From Drosophila persimilis (taxonomy: Eukaryota; Arthropoda; Insecta; Diptera; Drosophilidae), in assembly GCF_003286085.1 (NCBI RefSeq), contig NW_020825288.1:23684001-23748000 (forward strand): 64,000 bases of DNA. Reading direction: 5' to 3'. The translations under genes were made by a program, and so were the position numbers. Each line of letters opens with the position of its first letter. Position 1 is the first letter of the stretch. Below, one piece after another: positions 47,701-58,945 of the stretch. Below the pieces are notes generated by a model, which saw only the letters and a list, made by a program, of their open reading frames with translations, made no database searches and was not told where the DNA came from.

Positions 47701-50700
47701 TTTTATTAAACACAAAATACAATTTATTTTTAAATTTTACTTAGATTTTCTGCAGTGTCTCAACTAGCTTTGATTTTTACTGTTTGCTGTTTGATGGCAA
47801 CGGATTTGATTTGATTTTGGTTTTTTATCGATTGATTGATTTCTCTGATAAATCATAGATTAACAACTTAAAATGTCTATTTTAAACTACAAAATCGTAT
47901 GTAGACATGCAAATTTTATATCATATTACAATGAACGTTTGTGGTTTGGTTTTTGGCTGAATTTCGTGGTAAATTTATAAACTATGGTGGCTATAAAAAC
48001 AAAACAAAAAAGGCAAATTTTAAGTGTATGACAACCTCTGAATAATGTAGGCGAATAATCAACTTAAGAAACAAATTATAATTAAAATTAAACCTCAACC
48101 AGGCGTCTACAAAAAATGCGAGAAAGAGAGTGAGAGTCGCAGAGAGAGAGAGAGAGAGAGAGGGAGAGCGGGCGAGAGCGAAATAGAGGCAACGACCTAA
48201 TTTGTTAGTGATGGAAAATAACAAATTAAAAAAAATTAATAAATATTGTAAATATTATAATTTTTAAAAACGGGTAACCCTAATGAAAAATCACACACAT
48301 ACAGTCTCCCAAGCCCAGCACACGCACACAAACATAAAATAGAATAGTGTTCGTCTTGATCTTAGCAGTAGTGTTGGTTAATTTTTGGCCTGACTACCAG
48401 TGTTGTGAGAGAATATGATTATGTGCGTGCTTAAAGAAAACTTTGCTGATTGTTGTTGCGTTTGTTGCTGTTGCGATTGTTGGTTTTGTTTTGTTTTGAT
48501 TTGATTTGTTTGTGTTTGTGGTTGTACTTACTAATTGTATAGCTATCAGTAGTACGCTCTTCAAAGTGAAACGTCTGCCGCAAATATCGAACAAATCTTC
48601 GAGTGATGGACCAAGTAATTCCATAACAAGAGCATTATATTTGCCGCATGGGCCGAAGTAATATACTTCTGGTACACCCTCTGCTATTGGCCAACAATCG
48701 TTGGATGATTGGTTGTTTGGTTGTTTGTTTGGTTGGTCGATTGGTCGATTGTTGATTGGTTCATATGAAATTTGGTTTATTTTTTTATTTGCAAGGAATC
48801 GAGCGAGTGGTTTGAGTGTTGGACAGCGCACAAAAGATTTTGATGTTCGATTTGTTGTTCGGTTGTTGTTGTTTTTGTTGTATTTATGCAAAAATTCGTG
48901 AGCGAGAGATAAAAAGAGAGAGAGAGATGGGAGAGAGAAGAAAGAAAGATGAGAGATACAAAATTTCACATTTGATATAACAGTTTTTCTTTTTGTTTTT
49001 GAGGGAGCTGTACTTGTTTGATATGGCGAGTTGTCGGACACAACGAGAAAGAGAGAGCGTGATTGAGAGAGACAGGGAGAGATGTGTAAAGCGAGAGATT
49101 GAGAGACAGAGAGAGCGATGGAGATACGGCTCATGGTTTGGAGGTTAGTTTAGCGCGTCTTACGATATTACCACCTTTTATTTGATCGATAGGGAAAGAG
49201 AGAGAATAAATATACAATCAAGTAACTGTGCTAAACACAACAAGAACAACAAAAATAGAGATTCTCGAAGCATATACACGAGGAAGCCTGCTGCTGCTCG
49301 ACGACCCCAACTGAAGCACAAGAAGAACTCGCCCAACGCCTAACCTATAATCCTAACCTAACACAATATTGAGATTTCGACAACTGTTTCAACAATTTTC
49401 TTTGAGTGTGCTTAAGGATACGCTTAAATATTATAGTAGTTGGCTTTCCTGGGGTGTTGCTGTTGCTGTCGCTGTCGCTGTGGGTGTGTGGTCTGTGTGT
49501 GTGTATGTGTGTATAACAGTTTTGGAGGTGTTCCGTCTCTCTGAACTCGATTATTGATATTCCAATCAGCTATTTCGATGGGCAATCTTTTGCAACAGTG
49601 TTAGTAGTTTTTTTGGTTAAATTATATACACTTTCGATCATAGAAATAATCATAGAGAAAGAGAGAGAGAGAGAGAGCGCAGCGCATACGAAAACAAAAG
49701 TGAAAGACAGAGATAAAAAGTATTTTTAAGTAAACAACTAAACATGTGTATTAATTATGCTTTGGGCAAAGTTCAATTTCGAAACATACTGTTTTGCTGT
49801 TGTTGTTTTATTTACAAGGAATTATTTCTGTTGCTGGTATGCCTTAAATGTGTACTTTTTTCTATTTATATACGACGCTTATTTACATGCTTTTAGAATA
49901 AGTTTCTTTATAGATCGTTACAAATGGTAGCTACAATCAAAAAAAAAAAAAAAAAAAAATTTAAGATAAAAAACAAAGAAGAATTGTATGCAGTTTTTAA
50001 TCAAATTACTCTTACGGTATTTCATTTCTTTCTATCTACAATAAACTAAAAACTCGACTAACGTTCATTGCGTGTGTTCTACGAGATTTATAACAGTTTC
50101 GTAAATCATACAAATTATATAAAAACCATTGAGAAAGCTAACTTTCAGCCGTTGAGACACTTTTGGTTCATAATGTTATTAACAATTCCAGAAAAAATAG
50201 TATCCGTTGTGTTTTTTTGATGAGTTTTGAACGGATTTCACTAAAGGAACTTTGAAACGCTTGATGTTTTCCAATACTAAAGGATACTGTCAAACACTGG
50301 TTATGAAAGAAATTTTCAACGCAGTCGCTTGGACATTCTAACCATCATTAAGATATCAATGATCCGTTCACACCTCATCAAAAATACAAAGAATACGAAA
50401 AGAATTCACTTTCGTTGTGTTGATAGTTTTCCATTTGTTTGAAGAATGCCACACTTACAAGTTGTTTTGCTATCATCAATACAGTCTTAAGTGAAAATTT
50501 ACGGGCGCAAATATTGAAGAGATCTTCTAATGACAATCCCAATAACTCTAAAACCATGGCATTGTAACGGCCACCGCAAGTGCCCAAGTGATAAATGCGT
50601 GGTACGCCATCTGGGGCGGATTCGGCTGGACATTCGTTTCATTTCATTTCATTTCATTTCGTTTCATTTTGTTTCATTTCGTTACGACGTACAAGATAGA

Positions 50701-53700
50701 ATCCATTTCCAAATTACGATCCAGTCCGATTTCATTTCCGATTACCATTCCGATGATGGGGTTGATGTGTGAGGGGGTTTCGTATATAACATGCCATCAC
50801 AATGTATTATGCAACAGTTTTAGGTTGGATTCAGATCAGTTTCGGATCAGTTCGGTTTCGGTTTTGGGTTGTGGTTGAGGTTGATTGCAGCAGACACAGG
50901 GAGATCGATATATTTATATATATAGAGAGAGAGAGAGAGAGATAGAGACAGAGAGCAGCGCATGATGATCAATTTCGGGTTTGAATTTCAATTTTATTAA
51001 CGGGTTTTGTTCAATTATTCATTGCGAATGAATATATGTTTTCGGGTTTTTGGAGTAGGGTGGGTTTTCGCAGAGTATAGTTGTTGTTGTTGATGAACAG
51101 AGAGCAAGATATATGTATATATATATAATAACAACAAACAAGAAAAGGAAGTAACGTAAGAAAAAAAAAAATACAAAAAACAAAAAAGAATTAACCAAAA
51201 ATAGGGCAAAAAACAAGAGTTCAGAAATCGGTATATATAGCAGATATAGAGTATATACAAATGTATATATAACATATAGAGATAGAGATTTAGCAGTAAA
51301 GTGATTTTGGAGCTGTTTTTACATTTGGTGGGTATAACAGTAGCTAGAAAGCCACAATAATATTTATACAATACTGTATATTGCAATACGTATTATTATT
51401 AATTTTCTTTGTCAAATTTCACTTCACTTCACGCACCGCGACCGACCTCCGAAAATATGCTTGAGAAAATCTATTAATGTTTTTCCTCTTCTCGTCGTAA
51501 TTTTCATTCTTCTCAACGGCGTATAACACTGGCTGGACACAGCCAAAGAGTGTTATACAGAAAATGATAAGCAAATCGTTACACGAGAGTACAACTAATC
51601 AAGTAGTGGTGGTAACGGTGCAAAACTTTGTTTTATTTTGGAGTTTAGGTTAGTAGGAGGTAGACAGAGAGGTATAGTTATATAGATAAATAGATATATA
51701 GAGGGAGAGATAAGTAGTAGAGCAAGAGTGCTTGGTGTTATCTGGCATATTCGTTTCGGTGCAGACGTACAGTCTGTACCTCTTTGGCTTGGCTCTTTCT
51801 TGAGGGATTTCTTTCGGGGGGGGGGTTAGTAATTGTTAGTTTTCTGTTGGTTTTATTAGTATTACGAAAGAGGACGACGGCGTTTGGGACGGGGTTTCAG
51901 TGGGGCTTGTGTTTGCTTGTTAGGGTGTTAAGGTGTTGAGGTTGGATTTAATAAATAGTTAACATACCATGTGATCCTAATAGTTTATAAAACCTATACT
52001 CTAAGTGTAGTTGCGGAGCCTTTGACTTCATAGGCTCCATTTTTATTGCTACATGTTCATTGTTGTAAAGATTTTTTCCTGAAAATAAAAGGAGAGCAAA
52101 ATGTTAGTTCGAATTGAAACATGGTACGATAAATCGTCATTCGAGGGGGGAGAAAAAAAAACCCAAACACTTCAAGCAAAAAATAAGAGAAGGAATAAGA
52201 GACCCTCTCCCACGCACACAATTCTCATGCTCAAGACGGGAGAGACGGCATGCATTCTTCGCGCACACTTTCTTTACCTGCCCCACTGTTCTCGGCAGTG
52301 CCACGCCCACCAAAGCAACACATTCGACGACCTATGTCGGGCGGAGGAAGAGTGAGAAAGACGAAAAGAAATATATACAAACTGGGAATTGCATTTTTGT
52401 TTTATATTTATTTTTTTTTGTTTGCTGATGTGACGAAACACACACGACACAAGCAACGGTAAACGATGAAGACACACTGACAGAGACAGACGATGTCAAT
52501 GATGAAGAGCAGAGATTTAAAGCATCGGGTGCCGAAGCGTTTGATACCGTTATGATTTCTATTACAGCTATAAGAGGCAATAATCTGATTGGATTATAGT
52601 TTATGATCCGATGCAATTCCTGCCAAGCAGTGCCAAGCAGTGACAACATCTGCTCATAATCAGCATACCCTCAGCGAGGGTATAACAAGTTCGCTCATGT
52701 GCGAAATTATGTCATAAGAGAGTGGGTGGGAGGGCGAGACTGGAGAGGTAATGGAAGAGAGAGCCTCTGAATGAGTCTGAGCGTAAAGTGGAAGAGTGTG
52801 AGAGAGCGACTGAAACGTGTGCCTCAACGAGCGAGTGAGTGAGCGACTGAGCGTGTGTGTGTGTGTTCAGGTGTGGGTGGGTGTTTGACGGAGGTACAGT
52901 GCTTATCAACAGACAGAACATTAAACCGTTGATAGAGTCATCACACACACACATACAACCACACACACACACTTATGAGTGTATACAGCAAACACACACA
53001 GTGTCAGAGAATGCCGCATGACTTTGATTACATATAGACGACGACGTCGTCCCCCAGCAACGCCCTTTGGCACGCCCTCCTGCCACCCAACCCACCCACC
53101 CACCAAGCCCACCACAGATTAGAAAGCCCAAAGAATTTCATTTGTTAATTTCTTAGAATGAGTGAAAAACATGCATTTAAAATATTTTATAGAGTATCAA
53201 GGGAGGGGGGGTGGTGAAACGGGAGTGGCAACAGCATGTGGCGACAGGCGACTGTCATTCAAAATCGTTTTGTTTAATTGCTGTGCACGGACATTAACAA
53301 TTTCCATTGAAAATGCATTGAAAAATACCGAAAGCCAGTAAGGAAAGCAGTGCATACCAGTGGCTGTAGTGGTTTCTTAAAACTGTAGAAAGCAGTGCAC
53401 TTCCAAGGAAAGGAAGCCCTTTCCAAGACCTCTCTACAATTCCCTTAAAACCACATTTCGTACACCAGTGACTCTCAAACAACATGACCTAACGCAATAC
53501 ACAATATTAATCATTAATCATAATAAATGAACCTCAGGCAGAGCGAACTCCCCAACCTCAAAAGTAGATGCCGCCGAATAGGAACAAAAGTTTTCCATAA
53601 AAAGCACACACACACAGTAGACCCCGACCCTAAACAACAATTTCTTTTTTAAGGGCGTGCTATGGAAAACAGAAATAAACTGAGAAAAGTTCCCAAATTA

Positions 53701-54764
53701 AACGAGAAACGCCCACGCAAAGCGCCCATAAAAAGAGAGAGAAAGAAACCCACCTACATTCTTTGTTTTTCATGATTTTCCTTTGACTTTTTTCGTGTCT
53801 GTTATTTCTTCTATTAAAAATTGGGAAATGCCAAAATAGCGAAATGGGCGTGTGAAAGAATAAACCAAATTTGTCACTTTTATTGCAATTCATCGAAATT
53901 CCCCACAAAATTGAAAATGAAAAAAAAATCCCCCAAAAATATCGCAACTTTTATCTAAGCGTTTTGCGGTAATCGGATTTAATGGGAAATAAGCGAAAAG
54001 AAAACAAACAAAGACACACACACCACACACAATGGGGGAAATATATATAGAGCACAATTAATAAAAATGATATCAGAAGCAAGGGAAAAAGAAGAAAAAG
54101 AAAATAACAAGTGTTCTGTGACGTCACAGAAAACGTCTATAATTTAATCAGACGTTGGACTAACGTCACAGCGTGAGGTGCGGCTACAGTTGGTAAAATA
54201 TTAGATGAGATTTGTTAGATTTGTTTGTTAATGCGACTTTACGGGTACGGGTACGGGTCTCCTCTTATCGAAAACGATTCAAATTGAATGAACGGGCTGT
54301 GAGGGCTCTGCTTGAGTCGAGCGCGAGCGCCGAAAGCAGTTAAAAGCAAGCAGTCTCAGTGCTGCGATCGCGCTGTTCTACGGCAGTGCAGTGATGCTAA
54401 AACTGTATGGGATTTCCTATTTGCGAAATAGCTAAAGAAATCCCTATCGTTTAGCAAGAATATAAATGAATCCAATTAAAAACAGCTTTTTTGTATTCTG
54501 TGTATCTTTTTTCTCCATTCTCCAATCTCCGCCATTCTGCATTGTCTACTCTTTTCCAGCGGAATGATTCATGCAAAAACCACATTTGTATGGGTGTGTG
54601 TGTGTGTGTGTGATGCCCGCGCAAAATGCAAATAAGAGAAAAAGATGAAGAGAGAACGACAGAAAGAGGGCAAACAAAACAAATAACAAAATGAGCGGCC
54701 TGAGAGATAGAACAAAGAAAAAGTGCGGCTCCAGCTTTAAATGGGGGGCCGCAATTAAGAGAGC

Positions 54765-54795
<31 letters not shown>

Positions 54796-55088
54796 TGTAA
54801 ACTGTACAGAGGTTTAAGAAGCACTGATAGAGTGTGCTTGTGGAAGGTAGGGCATTCCGAGCATGCGACTCTCCAAGAATTTGTACCTTTAAGGCAGGAA
54901 TGCCCACAGTTTTAGCAGCACTGCTTCGCTGGGAGGTGGGGGCTACCTGTTGGCAATGTGACAGCAAATGCACAAAAGGAAGTGGCAGGCCCCAAATAAA
55001 AAAAAGAGGGGCACAGACGGGGAGGGGTACGGCGGTGCGGGGCGAGGCAACAACTTTATAAAAGCGCATTTAGCAAACAAAGCAAAAG

Positions 55089-55121
<33 letters not shown>

Positions 55122-56279
55122 CGCCAAGAAAACAGATGGCGGAATGGAATGGCATGGTTTTTGTTGGCTTGTTTGTTTGCTGCTTGTACGGTGGGCACTC
55201 TCGTGAGTAAAAAAAGCCACTGTTCTCATTGTGGTTAATACTGTTTGGCAGCAACAGTCGCCGACTGAAGAAAGGAACGAGGGGCAGGGGCCGGGCAGGC
55301 CACAACCTGGAAGGACGAAGCGCTACCTCCAAGGACCGAAGCTTTAGCTACCCTAGGGTACCCTTCGGTCAAGGAAATGCTCAAAACCAGTATACCCTCT
55401 GCCAGGGTATCGAAAACGTCGGGGCGACATTACTTGCATTCCAAAAAGGTAAATGGGAAAGCAGAGGACAGCAGGAAGGGAGCAGCGGACAGCAGGAAGG
55501 GTAGCGCAGAACAACAGGATGGGAGGAAAACAACAGACAGCGGAATGCAAAGAGGGTGTAGGAGGAAAGGAAGAGGGTGTAGGAGGAAAGGAAGAGGGTG
55601 TAGGCGTGCGGGTGGGTGGGTGACAGGTAGGCAGAAGCTCGGCTTTGAGTCATCATAAACTTAATTTGCTATTTATTTACAGCTATTGCGGCCGGCGGGA
55701 GAGAGTGGGAGGGCACGGAAGCTTTTCAAGAGAGACCATTTCTTAGATTGATGGCCTTTGAAAGCTCTCCGAGCAGCCTCTGGGGCTGTTTGATATTCCG
55801 CAGCGCAATCGATAACCAATGGACGATGGAATGAATCGATTTCGATATCACTTTCGAACACACAACATTGGGATTATATGTATATCGGGGTCTTGGGTAC
55901 TTACCTAAACGCAATTCGCCAAAATTACCACAGCCAATTTTTTTACCGACACGAAAATTTGGTCCGACCATAAGTACACCGGTCGTGGTGCTTACAGATT
56001 GGCGGGTGGAATACATGTTATTGCTTGAGCTCTTAGCACCGGCTAGGGCTGTCGTGGTATTGGCCACATTACCAACAGATGGACCGGCAATTGTCGTCGG
56101 TGGGCCGCCGCCACTGGAAAGCACACGGAGAAGGAAATCGATTAGTATCTGATGGAGTTTTCACTTAAGGTTTCGATTTAAGGCAAGGCTAAGCTATCCC
56201 ATATAAGCAAGTATCCCACGGATCGCTCTTACACGTACTCCTCTTTCGCTTTGTAGGTTGACACATATTTACGCAACAT
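41771..56279 (-). CDS. gish: Casein kinase I gamma, gilgamesh (reference isoform)
   Basis: Exons on the minus strand: 56279-56239 or -56233, 56113-55905, 52078-51968, 50610-50459 or 48683-48532, 47563-47449, 47388-47120, 47059-46889, 45680-45600, 44368-44270, 42452-42346 and 41822-41771. Phases agree, giving about 468 residues. The start ATG ([14 protein letters not shown]) has an in-frame TAA directly before it. Kinase landmarks are [14 protein letters not shown] (glycine loop), EHVAIKMEP (catalytic Lys), [14 protein letters not shown] (catalytic loop), [10 protein letters not shown] and [14 protein letters not shown]. The C-terminus is Lys-rich after CCCFF, the palmitoylation site that anchors CK1-gamma at the plasma membrane. 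It phosphorylates LRP5/6-type and Smoothened-type receptors and acts in glial migration, trichome formation and learning in flies (family knowledge). Other first exons may lie to the right or outside the window. Confidence 0.93.
43014..43037 (-). CDS. gish: Candidate 24-nt cassette exon of gish (FPIVPKRE)
   Basis: The donor GCGAGAG|GTATTT is acceptable. The acceptor is CCCAACGAG|TTT, the first AG after a long TAC-rich tract that lacks any other AG. It is phase 0 on both sides, so it fits between the 44270 and 42452 exons. The frame also looks coding upstream ([13 protein letters not shown]), but no AG is available there. Confidence 0.3.
43070..43145. repeat. TAG/TAC trinucleotide tract
   Basis: Imperfect TAG (plus) repeat in a gish intron. 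In the transcript sense it is a long CTA/TTC tract without AG, and may act as an extended pyrimidine-rich acceptor tract. Confidence 0.7.
43170..43256 (-). CDS. gish: Alternative last exon of gish (acidic tail, no Cys cluster)
   Basis: Acceptor TTATTACAG|AGATTG, phase 0, then 28 codons ([14 protein letters not shown]... [10 protein letters not shown]) and TAA. It would end the protein after the GSVQ exon, replacing the exons at 42452 and 41822 and so removing the CCCFF palmitoylation site. Ser/Asp-rich strings are CK2-like sites. No poly(A) signal was checked in detail, so use as a terminal exon is inference. Confidence 0.6.
   Translation of the reverse strand, partial: RLPEDSSSDDDSPFDAYYEKSDDEPPKK
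45146..45211 (-). CDS. gish: Acidic cassette exon of gish (22 residues)
   Basis: Acceptor ATCTATAG|GATGTT, donor CTCCAG|GTTAGA; 66 nt, phase 0 on both sides. It encodes [18 protein letters not shown] plus IVLQ. It fits between the exons ending at 45600 and starting at 44368. Codon-like composition and two splice sites in register make chance unlikely. Confidence 0.65.
46081..46158 (-). CDS. gish: Lys-rich cassette exon of gish (26 residues)
   Basis: Acceptor TATTGTTTTTAAG|ACC, donor GATAAG|GTATCA; 78 nt, phase 0 on both sides. It encodes [16 protein letters not shown] then [10 protein letters not shown]. It would insert a basic, possibly helical segment between the kinase domain and the STPVG exon. 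Confidence 0.65.
46418..46495 (-). CDS. gish: Candidate alternative last exon of gish
   Basis: A phase-0 frame after CGCAAG|CCG encodes [17 protein letters not shown] then ITIAQFAF and TGA. The peptide is protein-like, and the frame is open for about 35 codons before the possible acceptor as well. The acceptor lacks a pyrimidine tract, so splicing is doubtful. Poly(A)-like AATAAA lies about 145 nt downstream. Confidence 0.3.
   Translation of the reverse strand, partial: PTDYRSYDVEPNQSEGSITIAQFAF
46829..46888 (-). CDS. gish: Alternative donor extension of a gish exon (+20 residues)
   Basis: The exon starting at 47059 can end at ATG|GTAGGT (46889) or, 60 nt later, at CTATAC|GTAAGT (46829). 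The second donor is stronger. The added codons read [15 protein letters not shown] then NHALY, in frame and without a stop. Confidence 0.5.
48135..48176. repeat. (GA)n microsatellite in a gish intron
   Basis: GA dinucleotide tract with minor interruptions; CT-rich in the transcript sense. Confidence 0.8.
48532..48683 (-). CDS. gish: Mutually exclusive kinase exon B of gish (canonical hinge)
   Basis: 152 nt, acceptor CCAATAG|CA, donor CAATTA|GTAAGT. It encodes [19 protein letters not shown] followed by [19 protein letters not shown] and [12 protein letters not shown], matching vertebrate CK1-gamma almost position by position. It supplies beta4-beta5, the ATP-site hinge and the start of the C-lobe. 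Confidence 0.85.
50459..50610 (-). CDS. gish: Mutually exclusive kinase exon A of gish (variant hinge)
   Basis: 152 nt, exactly the same length and phases as exon B; acceptor CGCCCCAG|AT, donor CAACTT|GTAAGT. It encodes [20 protein letters not shown] then [19 protein letters not shown] and [12 protein letters not shown]. The CK1 hinge [10 protein letters not shown] is changed to [10 protein letters not shown] and [10 protein letters not shown] to [11 protein letters not shown]. Including both exons would break the frame, so only one can be used. Confidence 0.85.
50636..50687. repeat. TTTCA pentanucleotide repeat
   Basis: Tandem TTTCA units with TTTCG variants, immediately upstream (transcript sense) of mutually exclusive exon A. 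It lies in the intron that must be spliced to it. Confidence 0.8.
52566..52690 (-). repeat. DINE-1-like repeat fragment with hairpin
   Basis: The hairpin ATACCCTC-AGC-GAGGGTAT (52665-52684) is followed, in minus sense, by CTGATTATGAGCAGATG. The 55.4-kb copy reads CTGGTTTTGAGCATT at the same place, so the two are related beyond the hairpin. Confidence 0.45.
54117..54128. promoter_or_regulatory. Perfect CRE palindrome
   Basis: TGTGACGTCACA, a full TGACGTCA CREB/ATF site, in a gish intron. A second CGTCA core (AACGTCACA) lies about 40 bp to the right. Confidence 0.35.
55089..55123. repeat. (CGA)n trinucleotide repeat
   Basis: About ten CGA units, intronic in gish. Confidence 0.85.
55346..55412 (-). 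repeat. DINE-1-like repeat fragment with hairpin
   Basis: ATACCCT-CTGCC-AGGGTAT hairpin (55392-55410) with related flank; see the 52.6-kb copy. Confidence 0.45.
55549..55604. repeat. 21-bp minisatellite
   Basis: Units of GAAGAGGGTGTAGGAGGAAA plus G, nearly three copies, preceded by an irregular GACAGCAGGAAGG-type tandem region from about 55465. Confidence 0.8.
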
Positions 56280-56559
56280 TTAATTTAGAATTCTGCTGAC
56301 TGGATCGGCACAATTTACAACACAAAAACAAAACAAATAAAATACAAATACGGGATTTATAAGTCTGTGCTGAAATTCTTACTATAAAATCGATTGCTAC
56401 TCGGACTATTTTTTTATTTTTTTGTATGCTTTTCTTTCGTATGGAACAGAAATCACACACACAGAGCACTCCAAAAGTTGAAAATAAATGGAAAGACAAT
56501 TTTTGTTGTTGTATGATTAATGAAAACATGGGATCTTCTTTGTGTTTCAAGTAAAACTG

Positions 56560-57060
56560 TAATGGATTGTGATCGTTTTTGCCTCGAAGATGGACGGAGA
56601 AGCAAGAGCGGGCTTGTACTCCGCAGACCCTGATAGAAGGCCGTCGTATAAGCTTCCTATAGCGGGCACACGATGTGGTCAACCGATTCGTTGACGGGCC
56701 CAAGCACGACCAAGTCGGTGCCGATCTATTGGGTTCCCAGCCACCAAGGCACCACCTTCTGGCTAAGGCTGTCGCCCTTAGAACGCCTTAGTCGACCGGA
56801 TTACAGCCCGAGAGCAGGTGGAGGAATATCACAATCCGGAGAAACCTCGAAAACTCTGTGCAAAGAAGGCAACGGAAAACTCTGTCACTACTTATGGCAC
56901 CTTCTACGGAAGGACTTCAGACTGTTAGTGGGTCAGTGTCTGCCTCAGCTACAGAAGCACCCCGATTCTTGAGGTGTTTCAAATCTCAAAGGCACTCCCG
57001 CAATGGTTTATACCCCCCATTCTGATGGGTCCATGCGTGGCCCCTCTGAGAGCCTAACAA
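56560..57060 (+). mobile_element. Degenerate non-LTR retrotransposon remnant (RNase H region)
   Basis: A plus-strand frame contains IYWVPSHQG (56724-56750), matching the WVPxHxG core of the RNase H domain found in I/Loa/R1-type LINEs. About 110 codons further it has KDFRLLVGQCLPQLQKH, like the conserved RxLTGHCxLxxHL segment after that domain. Stops and frameshifts interrupt the rest, so it is dead. It lies antisense to gish, just upstream of the 56279 start codon. Confidence 0.5.
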
Positions 57061-58907
57061 AACCTATAGATAGTATTATTTTAAATGATTCCAACGAAAA
57101 TGAGGCTCATATCTTGAATGATTGGAAACATCCAAGGCCCAGTACTCGTACGAAGGACAAGTAAGATCCCCTAAGGACTGGGGACAATATTCATAGCGCT
57201 TCATCGTCGCACAGTTTATCTTTATCTGTATACAATATGTTGTACCCGTATATCCTTTGTTCTCCACCATTTGCCTGAATAAAAAGTTTACCTAGAAACT
57301 TGTTCGCTCAAGTCTTGGTCTTAGCCCGTCTAAAATAAAATTGTCATGCCGCAAGTGGGCGTTACCCCGGCAGCTTATAAGAAACGACAGGACAATGACA
57401 CAGAAACTTTTTTGCATTATAAAGTGCCAACACACAAAGAATCGATTCAAGTCGAGTGTGGAGTGCAGAGTCGACTCTCGAGTGGACTCAAGTGAAGTTT
57501 TGTCTAGGCCAGGTAGGTTTTCTGTCTGCGGGTCTGGGGGGCCAAGAGCGGGCCTAGTGGCGAGGCGAGAGCGCTCGCCCAGGCGTAACCATTCGGATCG
57601 GAGGGCGACGGAGTGACTCATGACTCAGGGCCAGACAAGGCGAATACTCGGTTCGTTTGATTAAGACAAAAGGTTTTACTTTATTGCATTTCTCGTGTTG
57701 GCAGTGCTGTTGGGGTGTGGCCCAATGCAAGATCTTTTTCATAATGCCAGAATTGGGTTCAATGTCAGGTGGAGGATGACCCAAATAAGGCTTAAAGCCA
57801 TCAATTCCGTCTTTGGAAGAATGAATCATAGAACTGCACCTTATCTTTCCCCAAGAACATGGAAATGGGCAAATAGTAACCAATGCAAAGACAAACAGGC
57901 ACAAAAGATTAGACTATCAACATGACCTGTTATCTAAATACAGATATTTGTCCCTATAATTTCTGGGAAAATCTCTTCAGAGTTCGGCGCGACCTTTTGG
58001 GGTGCCTTCCTTCTTTACATTCCACTTTTAAGATCTTTTTCGCTGATAACATACCCATAGCAAATATCCCCCCATTACACACAAGATGAATCGACGATCT
58101 TTATGGATATTATATGGATTATATGGTGGCATATAGCAATTTTCATTTGGTAGAGAACAGGGGGCTCGATCTCCCCTCTACTCAATCTCTGTAGAAATAG
58201 ACTCCGCCCAAACCATTAACAGGAAATTATTAGTTAGTCTTTCTACTTCACAATCTCTCCCCGATTTCTCTGTCTCCCCTTTCCTCCTCTTCTCTCTGTC
58301 TGTCGGTCTTCCCATTCTCTACTTTTCATCTAATATCAGTTTTTGTTGCTTGTAAATTATTATTTTGCCAGCTGCAAACGGGAGTCGGGATAGAAAATCT
58401 TATCTGCCCACACACCAACACCAACACACACTCGCTCAGAAAGAGCACAAGCGCTCAATCACAGAAGGAGTGAACGCGATCGTGAGAGGGTAAAAGAGAG
58501 AGAGATAAACACACACAGACACAACCGACTCGACCGATAATTGTACCGTTAAGCGCTGTTGTAAAAAATAAAACACAGAGTAAAAACCGCCGATAACAAT
58601 TAAAGACTAAATTGCTCCGAGAGAAAGAGAAGCAGAGTAGGACCATCGAGTGCGACAGAGGGAGATGGAGAGATCACAGAGAGCAGGCGTCGAAATGAGG
58701 CAGAAACAAGTTCGAGTTCGAGTTCGACTTCGATTACAAGTTCTCCTCCCTCTCCGTTTCCGTCTCCTGCTCTACAGAAGCAGGCAAATTTCAATTGGAC
58801 TCCCCTACACCGTAAAGGAAGGCGCATATGGATATAATAAGAACCCAGACCTGATCCCAAGCTATACCCAAAATGATAGACCTTTCGAGTTTCGACTGTT
58901 TTTCCTG

Positions 58908-58945
58908 TATACCCTCCACCATCTCAGTTTCTGTAGGGTATTCCC
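58908..58945. repeat. TATACCCT / AGGGTATT hairpin
   Basis: A looser member of the same hairpin family, with a loop of about 24 nt. Confidence 0.3.

Noticed and set aside
54240-54258. ACGGGT repeat as telomere-like DNA
   Set aside because: Only three units of a simple hexamer; Drosophila telomeres are not built from such repeats.
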